Shown: in pieces, positions 35,581-44,175 of the stretch
How the letters are laid out: every line of letters starts with the position of its first letter
Numbering within the stretch: the stretch's first letter is position 1
Assembly (NCBI RefSeq): GCF_002434265.1
Contig: NZ_DJJS01000001.1
Location: 248,001-312,000 of the forward strand
From: Pseudomonas sp. UBA6562
GTDB taxonomy: Bacteria; Pseudomonadota; Gammaproteobacteria; Pseudomonadales; Pseudomonadaceae
Direction: 5' to 3'
Length of the DNA stretch: 64,000 nucleotides
Translations under genes and position numbers: made by a program
Notes under the pieces: model-generated
What the model saw: only the letters and a program-made list of their open reading frames with translations
What the model was told of the DNA's origin: nothing
The model's database searches: none

Positions 35581-37203
35581 GTGAAGAACTGGACCATGCG
35601 CCAAAGGATTCTGGCGAGTTTCGCCGTGATCATCGCCATCATGCTGCTGATGATCGTGGCCGCCTACTCGCGCCTGATGGCCATCGAGTCCAGCGAGGAG
35701 GCGGTGGGTTCGGACAGCATTCCGGGCGTGTACTACAGCTCGATGATCCGCAGCGCCTGGGTCGACAGCTACGTCAGCAGCCAGCAGTTGGTCGGGTTGT
35801 CGCGTCATCGTGAAATCACCACGGCCGACGTGGAGATGTTCAAGAGTTTCGAGCAGCGCTTGCAGCAATCGATGGCCAGCTACCAACAGACCATCCGCAC
35901 GCCCGACGACCGTGCCAGCTTCGACGCCTTCGTGGTCATGCAGCAGCGCTACGTCGAGCTGATCGAGCAGGTGTTGCAGACCTACCGCCAGCAGAATTAC
36001 GCCGAGGCCGAGCGGCTGATCATCGAGGTGCTCAGCCCGGCTTGGGCCGAAGGGCGCAAGCACCTCAACGAAGTCATCGAGCGCAACCGCGACCGCGCCA
36101 ACGACGCCTCGCGCGACATCGTCGATGCCGTGGCCACGGCCAAGTTCAGCATGAGCGTGTCGCTGGTGCTGGCGATCATGGCCGCCGGCATCTGCGGGCT
36201 GTTGCTGATGCGCGCGATCTTCGATCCCATGCACAAGATCGTCCAGGCCCTCGACCGTCTGCGCTCGGGGGATTTGAGCATGCGCTTGAACCTGGCCCGG
36301 CGCGACGAGTTCGGCGCCATCGAAACCGGCTTCAACGAGATGGCCGAGGCCCTCGCCAACCTGGTGGCCCAGGCCCAGCGTTCTTCGGTGCAGGTGACCA
36401 CCTCGGTGACCGAGATCGCCGCCACTTCCAAGCAGCAGCAGGCCACCGCCACCGAAACCGCGGCCACCACTACCGAGATCGGCGCCACCTCACGGGAAAT
36501 CGCCGCCACCTCGCGCGACCTGGTGCGCACCATGAGCGAAGTGACCAACGCCGCCGACCAGGCTTCGAGCCTGGCGGGCGCCGGGCAGCAGGGCGTGGCG
36601 CGCATGGAAGACACCATGCACCAGGTGATGGGCGCGGCCGAGCTGGTCAACGCCAAGCTGGGCATCCTCAACGAGAAGGCCGGCAACATCAATCAAGTGG
36701 TGGTGACCATCGTCAAGGTCGCCGACCAGACCAACCTGCTGTCGCTCAACGCTGCCATCGAAGCCGAAAAGGCCGGCGAGTACGGTCGCGGTTTCGCCGT
36801 GGTCGCCACCGAAGTGCGGCGCCTGGCCGACCAGACCGCCGTGGCCACCTACGACATCGAGCAGATGGTGCGCGAGATCCAGTCGGCGGTCTCGGCCGGG
36901 GTCATGGGCATGGATAAATTCTCCGAAGAAGTGCGCCGCGGCATGTTCGAAGTGACCCAGGTCGGCGAGCAACTGACGCAGATCATCCAGCAGGTGCAGG
37001 CCTTGGCGCCGCGCGTGCTGATGGTCAACGAAGGCATGCAGGCCCAGGCCACCGGCGCCGAGCAGATCAATCAGGCGCTGGCCCAGCTCAGCGACGCCAG
37101 CACGCAGACCGTGGAATCGCTGCGCCAGGCGAGCTTCGCCATCGACGAGCTGAGCCAGGTCGCCGCCGGCCTGCGCGGCGGCGTGTCGCGGTTCAAAGTC
37201 TGA
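35581..37203 (+). CDS. wspA: Wsp surface-sensing methyl-accepting chemotaxis receptor
   Basis: 540 residues. TM1 about residues 10-30 and TM2 about 188-210 flank a helical periplasmic four-helix-bundle sensor of roughly 155 residues. A HAMP domain follows, then the signalling coiled coil, whose conserved tip is NLLSLNAAIEAEKAGEYGRG (about residues 385-405). In the Wsp system the receptor responds to surface contact or envelope stress and activates WspE. The start is GTG at 35581 with GAGGG upstream; an internal ATG at 35596 lacks a site. It heads the seven-gene wsp operon, 6 bp before wspB. Confidence 0.95.
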   Translation: MKNWTMRQRILASFAVIIAIMLLMIVAAYSRLMAIESSEEAVGSDSIPGVYYSSMIRSAWVDSYVSSQQLVGLSRHREITTADVEMFKSFEQRLQQSMASYQQTIRTPDDRASFDAFVVMQQRYVELIEQVLQTYRQQNYAEAERLIIEVLSPAWAEGRKHLNEVIERNRDRANDASRDIVDAVATAKFSMSVSLVLAIMAAGICGLLLMRAIFDPMHKIVQALDRLRSGDLSMRLNLARRDEFGAIETGFNEMAEALANLVAQAQRSSVQVTTSVTEIAATSKQQQATATETAATTTEIGATSREIAATSRDLVRTMSEVTNAADQASSLAGAGQQGVARMEDTMHQVMGAAELVNAKLGILNEKAGNINQVVVTIVKVADQTNLLSLNAAIEAEKAGEYGRGFAVVATEVRRLADQTAVATYDIEQMVREIQSAVSAGVMGMDKFSEEVRRGMFEVTQVGEQLTQIIQQVQALAPRVLMVNEGMQAQATGAEQINQALAQLSDASTQTVESLRQASFAIDELSQVAAGLRGGVSRFKV

Positions 37204-37209
37204 ACCGCC

Positions 37210-37728
37210 ATGACCGACCCGCATGATCGCGTGGCGCCTGTGCGCGCCGGCAAGGGCAACCTGTACCTGCTCTTTCGGCTCAATGCCGAACGCTTCGCCC
37301 TGGACGTGCGCGAAGTGATCGAGGTCCTGCACCATCGCCCGCTCAAGCCCATCGCCCAGGCTCCGGCCTGGGTGGCCGGGGTGTTCGCCCACCGCGGCGT
37401 GCTGGTGCCGGTGATCGACCTGGCGCAACTGACCTTCGCCACGCCTTCGCAGCAGCGCACCAGCACGCGCTTGGTGCGCGTGCATTACCGGCCGGGCGAT
37501 GGCCGCGAGCTGCAACTGGGCCTGATCCTCGAACAGGCCAGCGACACCTTGCGCTGCCATGCCGACGAGTTCCAACCCTATGGCCTGGACAACCCCGACG
37601 CCACCTACTTGGGGCCGGTCCGCCAGGACGGTCGCGGTCTGGTGCAGCGCATCCAGGTCAACGACCTGTTGACTGACGCCGTGCGCCAGTTGCTGTTCCC
37701 GCGCGTCGGCGCCGAGGGCAGGCGATGA
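37210..37728 (+). CDS. wspB: CheW-like adaptor of the Wsp system
   Basis: 172 residues, a single CheW domain (LLFRLNAERFALDVREVIEV, WVAGVFAHRGVLVPVIDLAQ). It couples WspA to WspE. It overlaps wspC by 4 bp (ATGA). The Wsp system has two CheW-like adaptors, and this is the shorter one. Confidence 0.94.
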   Translation: MTDPHDRVAPVRAGKGNLYLLFRLNAERFALDVREVIEVLHHRPLKPIAQAPAWVAGVFAHRGVLVPVIDLAQLTFATPSQQRTSTRLVRVHYRPGDGRELQLGLILEQASDTLRCHADEFQPYGLDNPDATYLGPVRQDGRGLVQRIQVNDLLTDAVRQLLFPRVGAEGRR

Positions 37729-39065
37729 ACGACACCCGTTTCTTCCGTTTCCTGCAGCAACGCATCGGCCTGGACGTCGAGTCGGTCGGCGCCGCCATGG
37801 TCGAGCGGGCCCTGCAGCAGCGCTGCATGGCGGTGCAGGCCCAGGATCTCGACGACTACTGGCTGCACCTGCAGCAGTCGGCTGCAGAGCAACAGGCGCT
37901 GATCGAGGCGGTGATCGTCCCCGAAACCTGGTTCTTCCGCTATGCCGAGTCGTTCTCGGCCCTATTGAGCCTGGCCCGCCAGCGCCTGGCCGAGCCAGGC
38001 CGCGAACGTGCCCTGCGGCTGCTCAGCCTGCCGTGCTCGACCGGCGAGGAACCCTATTCCATCGCCATGGCCCTGCTCGACGGCGGTCTTGCGCCGGACA
38101 GTTTCAGCATCGATGCGCTGGACATCAGCCCGTTGTCCATCGCCAAGGCCGAGCAGGCGCTGTATGGACGCAACTCGTTCCGCGGCGGCGAACAGGCCTT
38201 CAAGGCTCGCCATTTCGATGAGCGCGAAGGGGGTCAGCAGTTGCACGAGCGGGTGCGGCGTCAGGTGACCCTGCAAGTGGGCAATGTCCTCGACCCGGCG
38301 CTGTTATCGCGCGAGGCCCTGTACGACTTCGTCTTCTGCCGCAATCTGCTGATCTATTTCGACCTGCCGACCCAGCAACGCGTGTTCGAGGTGCTCAAGC
38401 GCCTGATGGCGGCCAACGGCGTGCTGTTCATCGGCCCGGCCGAGGGCAGCCTGCTGGCGCGTCTGGGCATGCGCCCGGTGGGCATCGCCCAATCCTTCGC
38501 CTATGTGCGCGAGCAGACGCCCACTGCCGCGCAAAGTTCGCCACCACGCACCGTGCCCGGCCAGGCCCAGTCGCTGCAAAAGGCACTACCTGCGCAGCCT
38601 GCTCGGTCTGGCGCGACCCGGTCTGGCGCGACCCTCTCCGAAACGGCTCGACCAAGCGCGGCTCGGTCCGATTCGGTCCGAGCGCAGGTTGCGGCAACGC
38701 CGCGCTTGGCCCACCCCAGCGCGCCGACCGCGAGCACGCCAACGCAGAACGAAGCTGCCCTGCTGGCGCACATCGCAGCGCAGGCCAATGCCGGCGACAG
38801 CCGTCAAGCCCGCGTCAGTTGCGAACAGTACCTGCGCCAGTTCGCGCCCAAGGCCCAGGTCTATTACTGGCTTGGCCTGCTCAGCGACACCGAGGGCGAT
38901 ACCTCGCAGGCCCTGGCCCATTACCGCAAGGCGCTGTACCTGGAACCGCAGCACACCGATACGTTGGTGCACCTGGCCGCGCTGCTCGCGGCGCAAGGCG
39001 ACCACAGCGGCGCGCGGCGTTTGCAGGAGCGCGCCGCGCGCGCCGGCCGGAGGACTGACGCATGA
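37725..39065 (+). CDS. wspC: CheR-type receptor methyltransferase with TPR tail
   Basis: 446 residues. The CheR domain (about residues 1-265) has the SAM-binding LSLPCSTGEEPYSIAM and YDFVFCRNLLIYFD. A low-complexity Ala/Arg/Ser/Thr-rich linker (about 270-345) includes a tandem 15-bp DNA repeat. TPR-like helices follow (VYYWLGLLSDTEGDTSQALA onward). It methylates WspA glutamates and sets basal signalling, opposing WspF. Start and stop overlap both neighbours by 4 bp. Confidence 0.95.
   Translation: MNDTRFFRFLQQRIGLDVESVGAAMVERALQQRCMAVQAQDLDDYWLHLQQSAAEQQALIEAVIVPETWFFRYAESFSALLSLARQRLAEPGRERALRLLSLPCSTGEEPYSIAMALLDGGLAPDSFSIDALDISPLSIAKAEQALYGRNSFRGGEQAFKARHFDEREGGQQLHERVRRQVTLQVGNVLDPALLSREALYDFVFCRNLLIYFDLPTQQRVFEVLKRLMAANGVLFIGPAEGSLLARLGMRPVGIAQSFAYVREQTPTAAQSSPPRTVPGQAQSLQKALPAQPARSGATRSGATLSETARPSAARSDSVRAQVAATPRLAHPSAPTASTPTQNEAALLAHIAAQANAGDSRQARVSCEQYLRQFAPKAQVYYWLGLLSDTEGDTSQALAHYRKALYLEPQHTDTLVHLAALLAAQGDHSGARRLQERAARAGRRTDA
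38605..38634. repeat. Tandem 15-bp direct repeat inside wspC
   Basis: GGTCTGGCGCGACCC occurs twice in a row. It encodes repeated Ser-Gly-Ala-Thr units in the linker between the CheR and TPR domains. Copy number could vary by slippage without breaking the frame. Confidence 0.85.
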
Positions 39066-39727
39066 GCGAGATCGATGTCCTGAACGTAGTCGCCCAGACC
39101 GACCAGCTCATCGACGATTGCTGGAACCGCATTGGCGTGCAGGGCGACAAGCAATGCCCGCTGCTCGCCCGGCACATCCACTGCCGCAATTGCGAGGTCT
39201 ACGCCGAGGCGGCCACGCGCTTGCTCGACCGCTATGCGCTGATGGCCGACGAGCAACTGGAGGCACCGCTCCCCGTGGAAGAGGACAGCGGCCGCTCGAT
39301 GCTGCTGCTGCGCCTGGGCGAGGAGTGGATGGCGTTGGCCACCGCGTGCCTGGCCGAAATCGCCCCGACCCAACGCGTGCATGCCTTGCCGCACCAGCGC
39401 GCGCGGGCCTTGCAAGGCGTGGTCAACGTGCGGGGCGCGCTGGTGCCGTGCCTGTCGCTCACCCAGCTTCTAGGGCTGGCGCCTGCGCCTGTCGTGGAGC
39501 GCGCCACGCGCACCCTGCCGCGCATGCTCATCCTCTCGGCCGCAGGTGGGCCGGTGGTGTTGCCGGTCGATGAGGTGGACGGCATCCATCGGCTCGACCC
39601 GGCGCGTCTGCACAGCGACCGCAACGGCGCCGAATTCACCCTGGCCGTGCTGCAGTGGCGGGGCCGTAGCGTGCGCATCCTCGATGAGCGCCAATTGTTG
39701 TCGGCCGTCGACCGGAGCCTGTCATGA
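39062..39727 (+). CDS. wspD: Second CheW-like adaptor of the Wsp system
   Basis: 221 residues. An N-terminal extension of about 75 residues (with the Cys pair in CRNCEVYAEAATRLLDRY) precedes the CheW domain (ALQGVVNVRGALVPCLSLTQ). It links the receptor to WspE, perhaps with a different interface from WspB. Overlaps wspC and wspE by 4 bp each, giving tight translational coupling. Confidence 0.94.
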   Translation: MSEIDVLNVVAQTDQLIDDCWNRIGVQGDKQCPLLARHIHCRNCEVYAEAATRLLDRYALMADEQLEAPLPVEEDSGRSMLLLRLGEEWMALATACLAEIAPTQRVHALPHQRARALQGVVNVRGALVPCLSLTQLLGLAPAPVVERATRTLPRMLILSAAGGPVVLPVDEVDGIHRLDPARLHSDRNGAEFTLAVLQWRGRSVRILDERQLLSAVDRSLS

Positions 39728-42003
39728 CCCCCGAGCAAATGCGCGATGCCTCGTTGCTCGAACTGTTCGGCCTGGAAGCCGAGGCGCAGACCCAAGTGCT
39801 CAGCGCCGGCCTGATGGCCCTGGAGCGTAGCCCGACCCAGGCCGACCAGCTCGAAGCCTGCATGCGCGCTGCACACTCGCTCAAGGGCGCAGCGCGAATC
39901 GTCGGCATCGACGCCGGGGTCAGCGTCGCCCACGTGATGGAGGACTGCCTGGTGGCGGCGCAGGAAGGGCGCCTGCTGCTGCGCCCCGAGCATATCGACG
40001 CCTTGTTGCAGGGCACCGACCTGCTGATGCGTATCGCCACCCCAGGCGACATGGCGGCGGCGACGGCGGTCGCGCCGTTCCTCGAACAGATGGCCCGCCT
40101 GCTCGACCCGACGGCCCAGGCCGCTGCCGGCCGCCACCTGGCACCGCCCACACAGACCCCTGCGCCTGCGCTGCCCACGCCCACTGTGGCAGAACCGGCG
40201 CCTGCACCGGCCGACCCCAGCGTCGAGCCGGGACCACGACGTAGCGCGGGGGAGGGCGGCGAGCGCGTATTGCGGGTCACTGCCGACCGGCTCAACAGCC
40301 TGCTCGACCTGTCGAGCAAGTCGCTGGTGGAAACTCAGCGGCTCAAGCCCTACCTGGCCACCCTGCAGCGCCTCAAACGCATGCACGGCCAAGGTCTGCG
40401 CGCCCTCGACGGGCTCAAGGCGCAGCTCGACAGTGGCGGGCAAAGCCCCGAAGTGCTCGAAGCGCTGGCGCAGACCCAAAGCATGCTGGTCGAAACCCAG
40501 CAGATCCTCGCCCAGCAGGCCGCCGACCTCGACGAGTTCGGCTGGCAGGCCAGCCAGCGCGCGCAACTGCTCTACGACACCGCGCTGGCCTGTCGCATGC
40601 GCCCGTTCGCCGACGTGCTCACCGGCCAGGGCCGCATGGTCCGCGACCTGGGCCGCTCGCTGGGCAAGCAGGTGAGACTGCAGATCGACGGCGAGAAGAC
40701 CCAGGTCGATCGCGAAGTGCTGGAGAAGCTCGATGCGCCCTTGACCCATCTGCTGCGCAACGCGGTCGACCACGGCATCGAAGCGCCCGAGCAGCGTCTG
40801 CGCGCCGGCAAGCCCGAAGCGGGGGAGATCCGCCTGCGCGCCTCGCATCAGGCCGGTCTGCTGGTGCTGGAGCTGACCGACGACGGCGCCGGCATCGACC
40901 TGGAACGCCTGCGCCGCAGCATCGTTGCCCGTGCCCTGTCGCCGGCCGAGACCGTGGCGCAGATGAGCGAGGAGGAACTGCTCAGCTTCCTGTTCCTGCC
41001 CGGCTTCAGCCTGCGCGACCAGGTCACCGAGGTGTCGGGTCGCGGCGTCGGCCTGGATGCGGTGCAGCACATGGTACGCAACCTGCGCGGCGCCATCGCC
41101 CTGAGCCACACGCCGGGGCAGGGCTGTCGCTTCCACATCGAGGTGCCGCTGACGCTGTCGGTGGTGCGCAGCCTGGTGGTGGAGGTCGGCGGCGAAGCCT
41201 ACGCCTTCCCGCTGGTGCACATCGAGCGCACCCTCGACGTGCCGGCCGAGGCCATCGTGCAGATCGAAGGCCGCCAGCACTTCTGGCACGAAGACCGCCA
41301 CATTGGGCTGGTCGCGGCCAGCCAGTTGCTCAATCGGCCGCCTGCCCAAGGCGAGCGCAGCAGCCTGCGGGTGGTGGTGATCCGTGAGCACGACCAGCTT
41401 TACGGTGTGGCCGTCGAGCGCTTGGTCGGCGAGCGGGTGCTGGTGGTGATGCCGCTCGATCCGCGCTTGGGCAAGGTCCAGGACATTTCCTCCGGCGCCT
41501 TGCTCGACGATGGCTCGGTGGTGCTGATCATCGATGTCGAAGACCTTTTGCGCTCGGTGGAAAAGCTGCTCACCACCGGGCGTCTGGAGCGCATCGAACG
41601 CGGCGCGCAAGGGCCGGGCCAGGCACGCAAGCGCGTGCTGGTGGTCGACGATTCGCTGACCGTGCGCGAGCTGCAGCGCAAGCTGCTCGGCAACCGCGGG
41701 TATGAGGTGGCCGTGGCGGTGGACGGCATGGATGGCTGGAACGCGCTGCGCAGCGACCCGTTCGACCTGCTGATCACCGACATCGACATGCCGCGCATGG
41801 ATGGCATCGAACTGGTGACCCTGGTGCGGCGCGACAATCGGTTGCAGTCATTGCCCGTGATGGTGGTGTCGTACAAAGACCGCGAAGAGGACCGTCGCCG
41901 CGGGCTGGACGCTGGTGCCGACTACTACCTGGCCAAAGCCAGCTTCCATGATGATGCGCTGCTGGATGCGGTGGTCGAGCTCATTGGAGAAGCCCAGGGA
42001 TGA
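39724..42003 (+). CDS. wspE: Hybrid CheA-type histidine kinase / response regulator
   Basis: 759 residues. An HPt domain with phospho-His in AAHSLKGAARIVG (about residue 50) is followed by a Pro/Ala-rich linker (about 140-175) and a dimerisation segment. The HATPase has LLRNAVDHGIEAPEQR and SGRGVGLDAVQHM. A CheW-like domain follows, then a C-terminal receiver with Asp in DLLITDIDMPRMDG (about D686). It phosphorylates WspR to raise c-di-GMP and WspF for adaptation. Both neighbours overlap it by 4 bp. Confidence 0.96.
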   Translation: MTPEQMRDASLLELFGLEAEAQTQVLSAGLMALERSPTQADQLEACMRAAHSLKGAARIVGIDAGVSVAHVMEDCLVAAQEGRLLLRPEHIDALLQGTDLLMRIATPGDMAAATAVAPFLEQMARLLDPTAQAAAGRHLAPPTQTPAPALPTPTVAEPAPAPADPSVEPGPRRSAGEGGERVLRVTADRLNSLLDLSSKSLVETQRLKPYLATLQRLKRMHGQGLRALDGLKAQLDSGGQSPEVLEALAQTQSMLVETQQILAQQAADLDEFGWQASQRAQLLYDTALACRMRPFADVLTGQGRMVRDLGRSLGKQVRLQIDGEKTQVDREVLEKLDAPLTHLLRNAVDHGIEAPEQRLRAGKPEAGEIRLRASHQAGLLVLELTDDGAGIDLERLRRSIVARALSPAETVAQMSEEELLSFLFLPGFSLRDQVTEVSGRGVGLDAVQHMVRNLRGAIALSHTPGQGCRFHIEVPLTLSVVRSLVVEVGGEAYAFPLVHIERTLDVPAEAIVQIEGRQHFWHEDRHIGLVAASQLLNRPPAQGERSSLRVVVIREHDQLYGVAVERLVGERVLVVMPLDPRLGKVQDISSGALLDDGSVVLIIDVEDLLRSVEKLLTTGRLERIERGAQGPGQARKRVLVVDDSLTVRELQRKLLGNRGYEVAVAVDGMDGWNALRSDPFDLLITDIDMPRMDGIELVTLVRRDNRLQSLPVMVVSYKDREEDRRRGLDAGADYYLAKASFHDDALLDAVVELIGEAQG

Positions 42004-43013
42004 AGATCGCCATCGTCAACGACATGCCCATGGCCGTGGAGGCCCTGCGCCGCGCCATTGCCCTGGAACCGGCGCACCAGGTGGTGTGGGTGGCCAGCAA
42101 CGGCGCCGACGCGGTCGCGCGTTGCCTGGAACAGACGCCGGACCTGCTGCTGATGGACCTGATCATGCCGGTCATGGATGGGGTGGAGGCCACGCGGCTG
42201 ATCATGGCGCAGACCCCCTGCGCCATCGTCATCGTCACGGTGGACCGCAAGCAGAACGTGCACCGCGTGTTCGAAGCCATGGGCCATGGCGCGCTGGATG
42301 TGGTGGACACGCCCGCGCTGGGCGCCGGCGATCCGCGCGAAGCCGCAGCGCCCTTGTTGCGCAAGATCCTCAACATCAGTTGGCTGATCGGCCAGCAAAA
42401 GCCTACTGCCGCCCGCACGGTCACCACCGCACCGCGCCTGGACGCGCAACGCCGCACTTTGGTGGCGATCGGCTCGTCGGCCGGCGGGCCGGCCGCGCTG
42501 GAGGTGCTGCTCAAGGGGCTGCCGAAGAACTTCACGGCGGCCATCGTGTTGGTCCAGCACGTCGACCAGGTGTTCGCCAGCGGCATGGCCGACTGGCTGG
42601 CCGGGGCCTCGGGCCTGCCGGTGCGCCTGGCGCAGGAGGGCGAAACGCCGCAGCCGGGGCAAGTGCTGCTGGCCGGCACCAACCATCACCTGCGGCTGTT
42701 GCAGAACGGCACGCTGGCCTATACGCCGGAGCCGGTCAACGAGATCTACCGGCCGTCGATCGACGTGTTCTTCGAAAGCGTGGCGCGCTACTGGAGCGGC
42801 GATGCGGTCGGGGTGCTGCTCACCGGCATGGGCCGTGACGGTGCCCAAGGCCTGAAACTGATGCGCGAGCACGGTTTCCTGACCTTGGCCCAGGACCAGC
42901 AGAGCAGTGCTGTGTATGGCATGCCCAAAGCCGCAGCGGCGATCGGTGCCGCTGTGGAAATCCGCCCGTTGGAACGCATCGCCGGGCGCTTGACGGAAAT
43001 CTTTTCAAAATGA
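42000..43013 (+). CDS. wspF: CheB-type methylesterase (negative arm of Wsp)
   Basis: 337 residues. An N-terminal receiver (phospho-Asp in DLLLMDLIMPVMDGVEAT) is joined to a CheB catalytic domain with the serine segment AIGSSAGGPAALEVLL and TGMGRDGAQGLKLMREHG near the end. It demethylates WspA and switches the system off. Loss of WspF in related species locks WspR on and gives wrinkly colonies. The frame here is intact. Confidence 0.95.
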   Translation: MKIAIVNDMPMAVEALRRAIALEPAHQVVWVASNGADAVARCLEQTPDLLLMDLIMPVMDGVEATRLIMAQTPCAIVIVTVDRKQNVHRVFEAMGHGALDVVDTPALGAGDPREAAAPLLRKILNISWLIGQQKPTAARTVTTAPRLDAQRRTLVAIGSSAGGPAALEVLLKGLPKNFTAAIVLVQHVDQVFASGMADWLAGASGLPVRLAQEGETPQPGQVLLAGTNHHLRLLQNGTLAYTPEPVNEIYRPSIDVFFESVARYWSGDAVGVLLTGMGRDGAQGLKLMREHGFLTLAQDQQSSAVYGMPKAAAAIGAAVEIRPLERIAGRLTEIFSK

Positions 43014-43061
43014 CGATAGTTGAGTCGTGCCGTGACATCGGTACAGGCCAGGTGAACAGGC

Positions 43062-44066
43062 ATGAGTGAGTTACGGCTGGAGGGCTTCAACGGGGCCGAC
43101 GAGAATTCGGCGATGGTGCTGCTGGTCGACGACCAGGCCATGATCGGCGAGGCGGTACGCCGCGGGCTGGCCCAGGAAGACAACATCGACTTCCACTTCT
43201 GCGCCGACCCGCACCAGGCAGTGGCCCAGGCCATCCGCATCAAGCCCACGGTGATCCTGCAGGACCTGATCATGCCGGGCCTCGACGGCCTGACCCTGGT
43301 GCGCGAATACCGCAACAACCCGGCCACTCAGGACATCCCGATCATCGTCCTGTCGACCAAGGAAGACCCGCTGGTGAAAAGTGCGGCCTTCGCCGCCGGC
43401 GCCAACGACTACCTGGTCAAGCTGCCCGACACCATCGAGCTGGTGGCGCGCATCCGCTACCACTCGCGCTCCTACATGACCCTGCTGCAACGCGACGAGG
43501 CCTACCGCGCCCTGCGCGTGAGCCAGCAACAACTGCTCGACACCAACCTGATGCTGCAACGGTTGATGAACTCCGACGGGCTGACCGCATTGTCGAACCG
43601 TCGCCACTTCGACGAGTACCTGGAGCTGGAATGGCGCCGCGCCATGCGCGAACAGCAGCAGTTGTCGCTACTGATGATCGACGTCGACTACTTCAAGGCC
43701 TTCAACGACACCTTCGGCCACCTGGCCGGCGACGAGGCGCTGCGCCAGGTGGCCGACGCCATCCGCCGTTCCTGTTCGCGGCCCAGCGACCTGCCGGCCC
43801 GTTACGGCGGCGAAGAGTTCGCCCTGGTGCTGCCCAACACCTCGCCCGGCGGCGCGCGCCTGGTCGCCGAGAAACTGCGCCAGACCGTGCTGGCCCTGGA
43901 CATCGCCCACACCCGGCCGCAGCCCGACGCGCGGCTGACCGTGAGCATCGGCCTGGCCACCCAGACGCCGGAGATCGGCAGCCATTGCCGGCAATTGATT
44001 TCGGCGGCGGACAAAGGGCTTTACCAGGCCAAGGCCGAAGGCCGCAATCGCGTCGTGGTGGCCTGA
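43062..44066 (+). CDS. wspR: Response regulator diguanylate cyclase
   Basis: 334 residues. Receiver domain with DD in LLVDDQAMIGEA and phospho-Asp in VILQDLIMPGLDG (about D68). A helical linker of about 30 residues precedes the GGDEF domain. The active site is GGEEF (about residues 249-253). The inhibitory site RPSD sits five residues before it, so product inhibition should work. It makes c-di-GMP when phosphorylated by WspE and forms clusters in known cases. It ends the operon, 48 bp after wspF, with an AGGTG site upstream. Confidence 0.96.
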   Translation: MSELRLEGFNGADENSAMVLLVDDQAMIGEAVRRGLAQEDNIDFHFCADPHQAVAQAIRIKPTVILQDLIMPGLDGLTLVREYRNNPATQDIPIIVLSTKEDPLVKSAAFAAGANDYLVKLPDTIELVARIRYHSRSYMTLLQRDEAYRALRVSQQQLLDTNLMLQRLMNSDGLTALSNRRHFDEYLELEWRRAMREQQQLSLLMIDVDYFKAFNDTFGHLAGDEALRQVADAIRRSCSRPSDLPARYGGEEFALVLPNTSPGGARLVAEKLRQTVLALDIAHTRPQPDARLTVSIGLATQTPEIGSHCRQLISAADKGLYQAKAEGRNRVVVA

Positions 44067-44104
44067 GGCACGGAAGGAGCCGATGAGGGGGAGTGCCGGA
44101 TGGC

Positions 44105-44134
44105 CTGCCGCCAGCCGGCAGAGTCGTTTATACT
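44105..44134 (+). promoter_or_regulatory. Hairpin closing the wsp operon, followed by a prfB -10 box
   Basis: CTGCCG-CCAGC-CGGCAG (44105-44121) is a perfect 6-bp hairpin after wspR. GTCGTTTATACT follows directly, with TATACT at 44129-44134 as the probable -10 of prfB, 41 bp before its ATG. No convincing -35 is seen. The same 12 bases follow the adk hairpin upstream of tsaB. Confidence 0.5.
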
Positions 44135-44175
44135 CTCCGGCTTTTCACCGAATCCCGTACGAGAGCCCGCCGACC

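Noticed and set aside
39232..41610. 792-codon minus-strand open frame
   Set aside because: Antisense to wspD and wspE, no recognisable domain, His/Gln/Arg-rich composition typical of shadows.
44093..44175. Upstream start for the +1 frame of prfB
   Set aside because: The correct start is the ATG at 44176 in the zero frame, with recoding at 44248.
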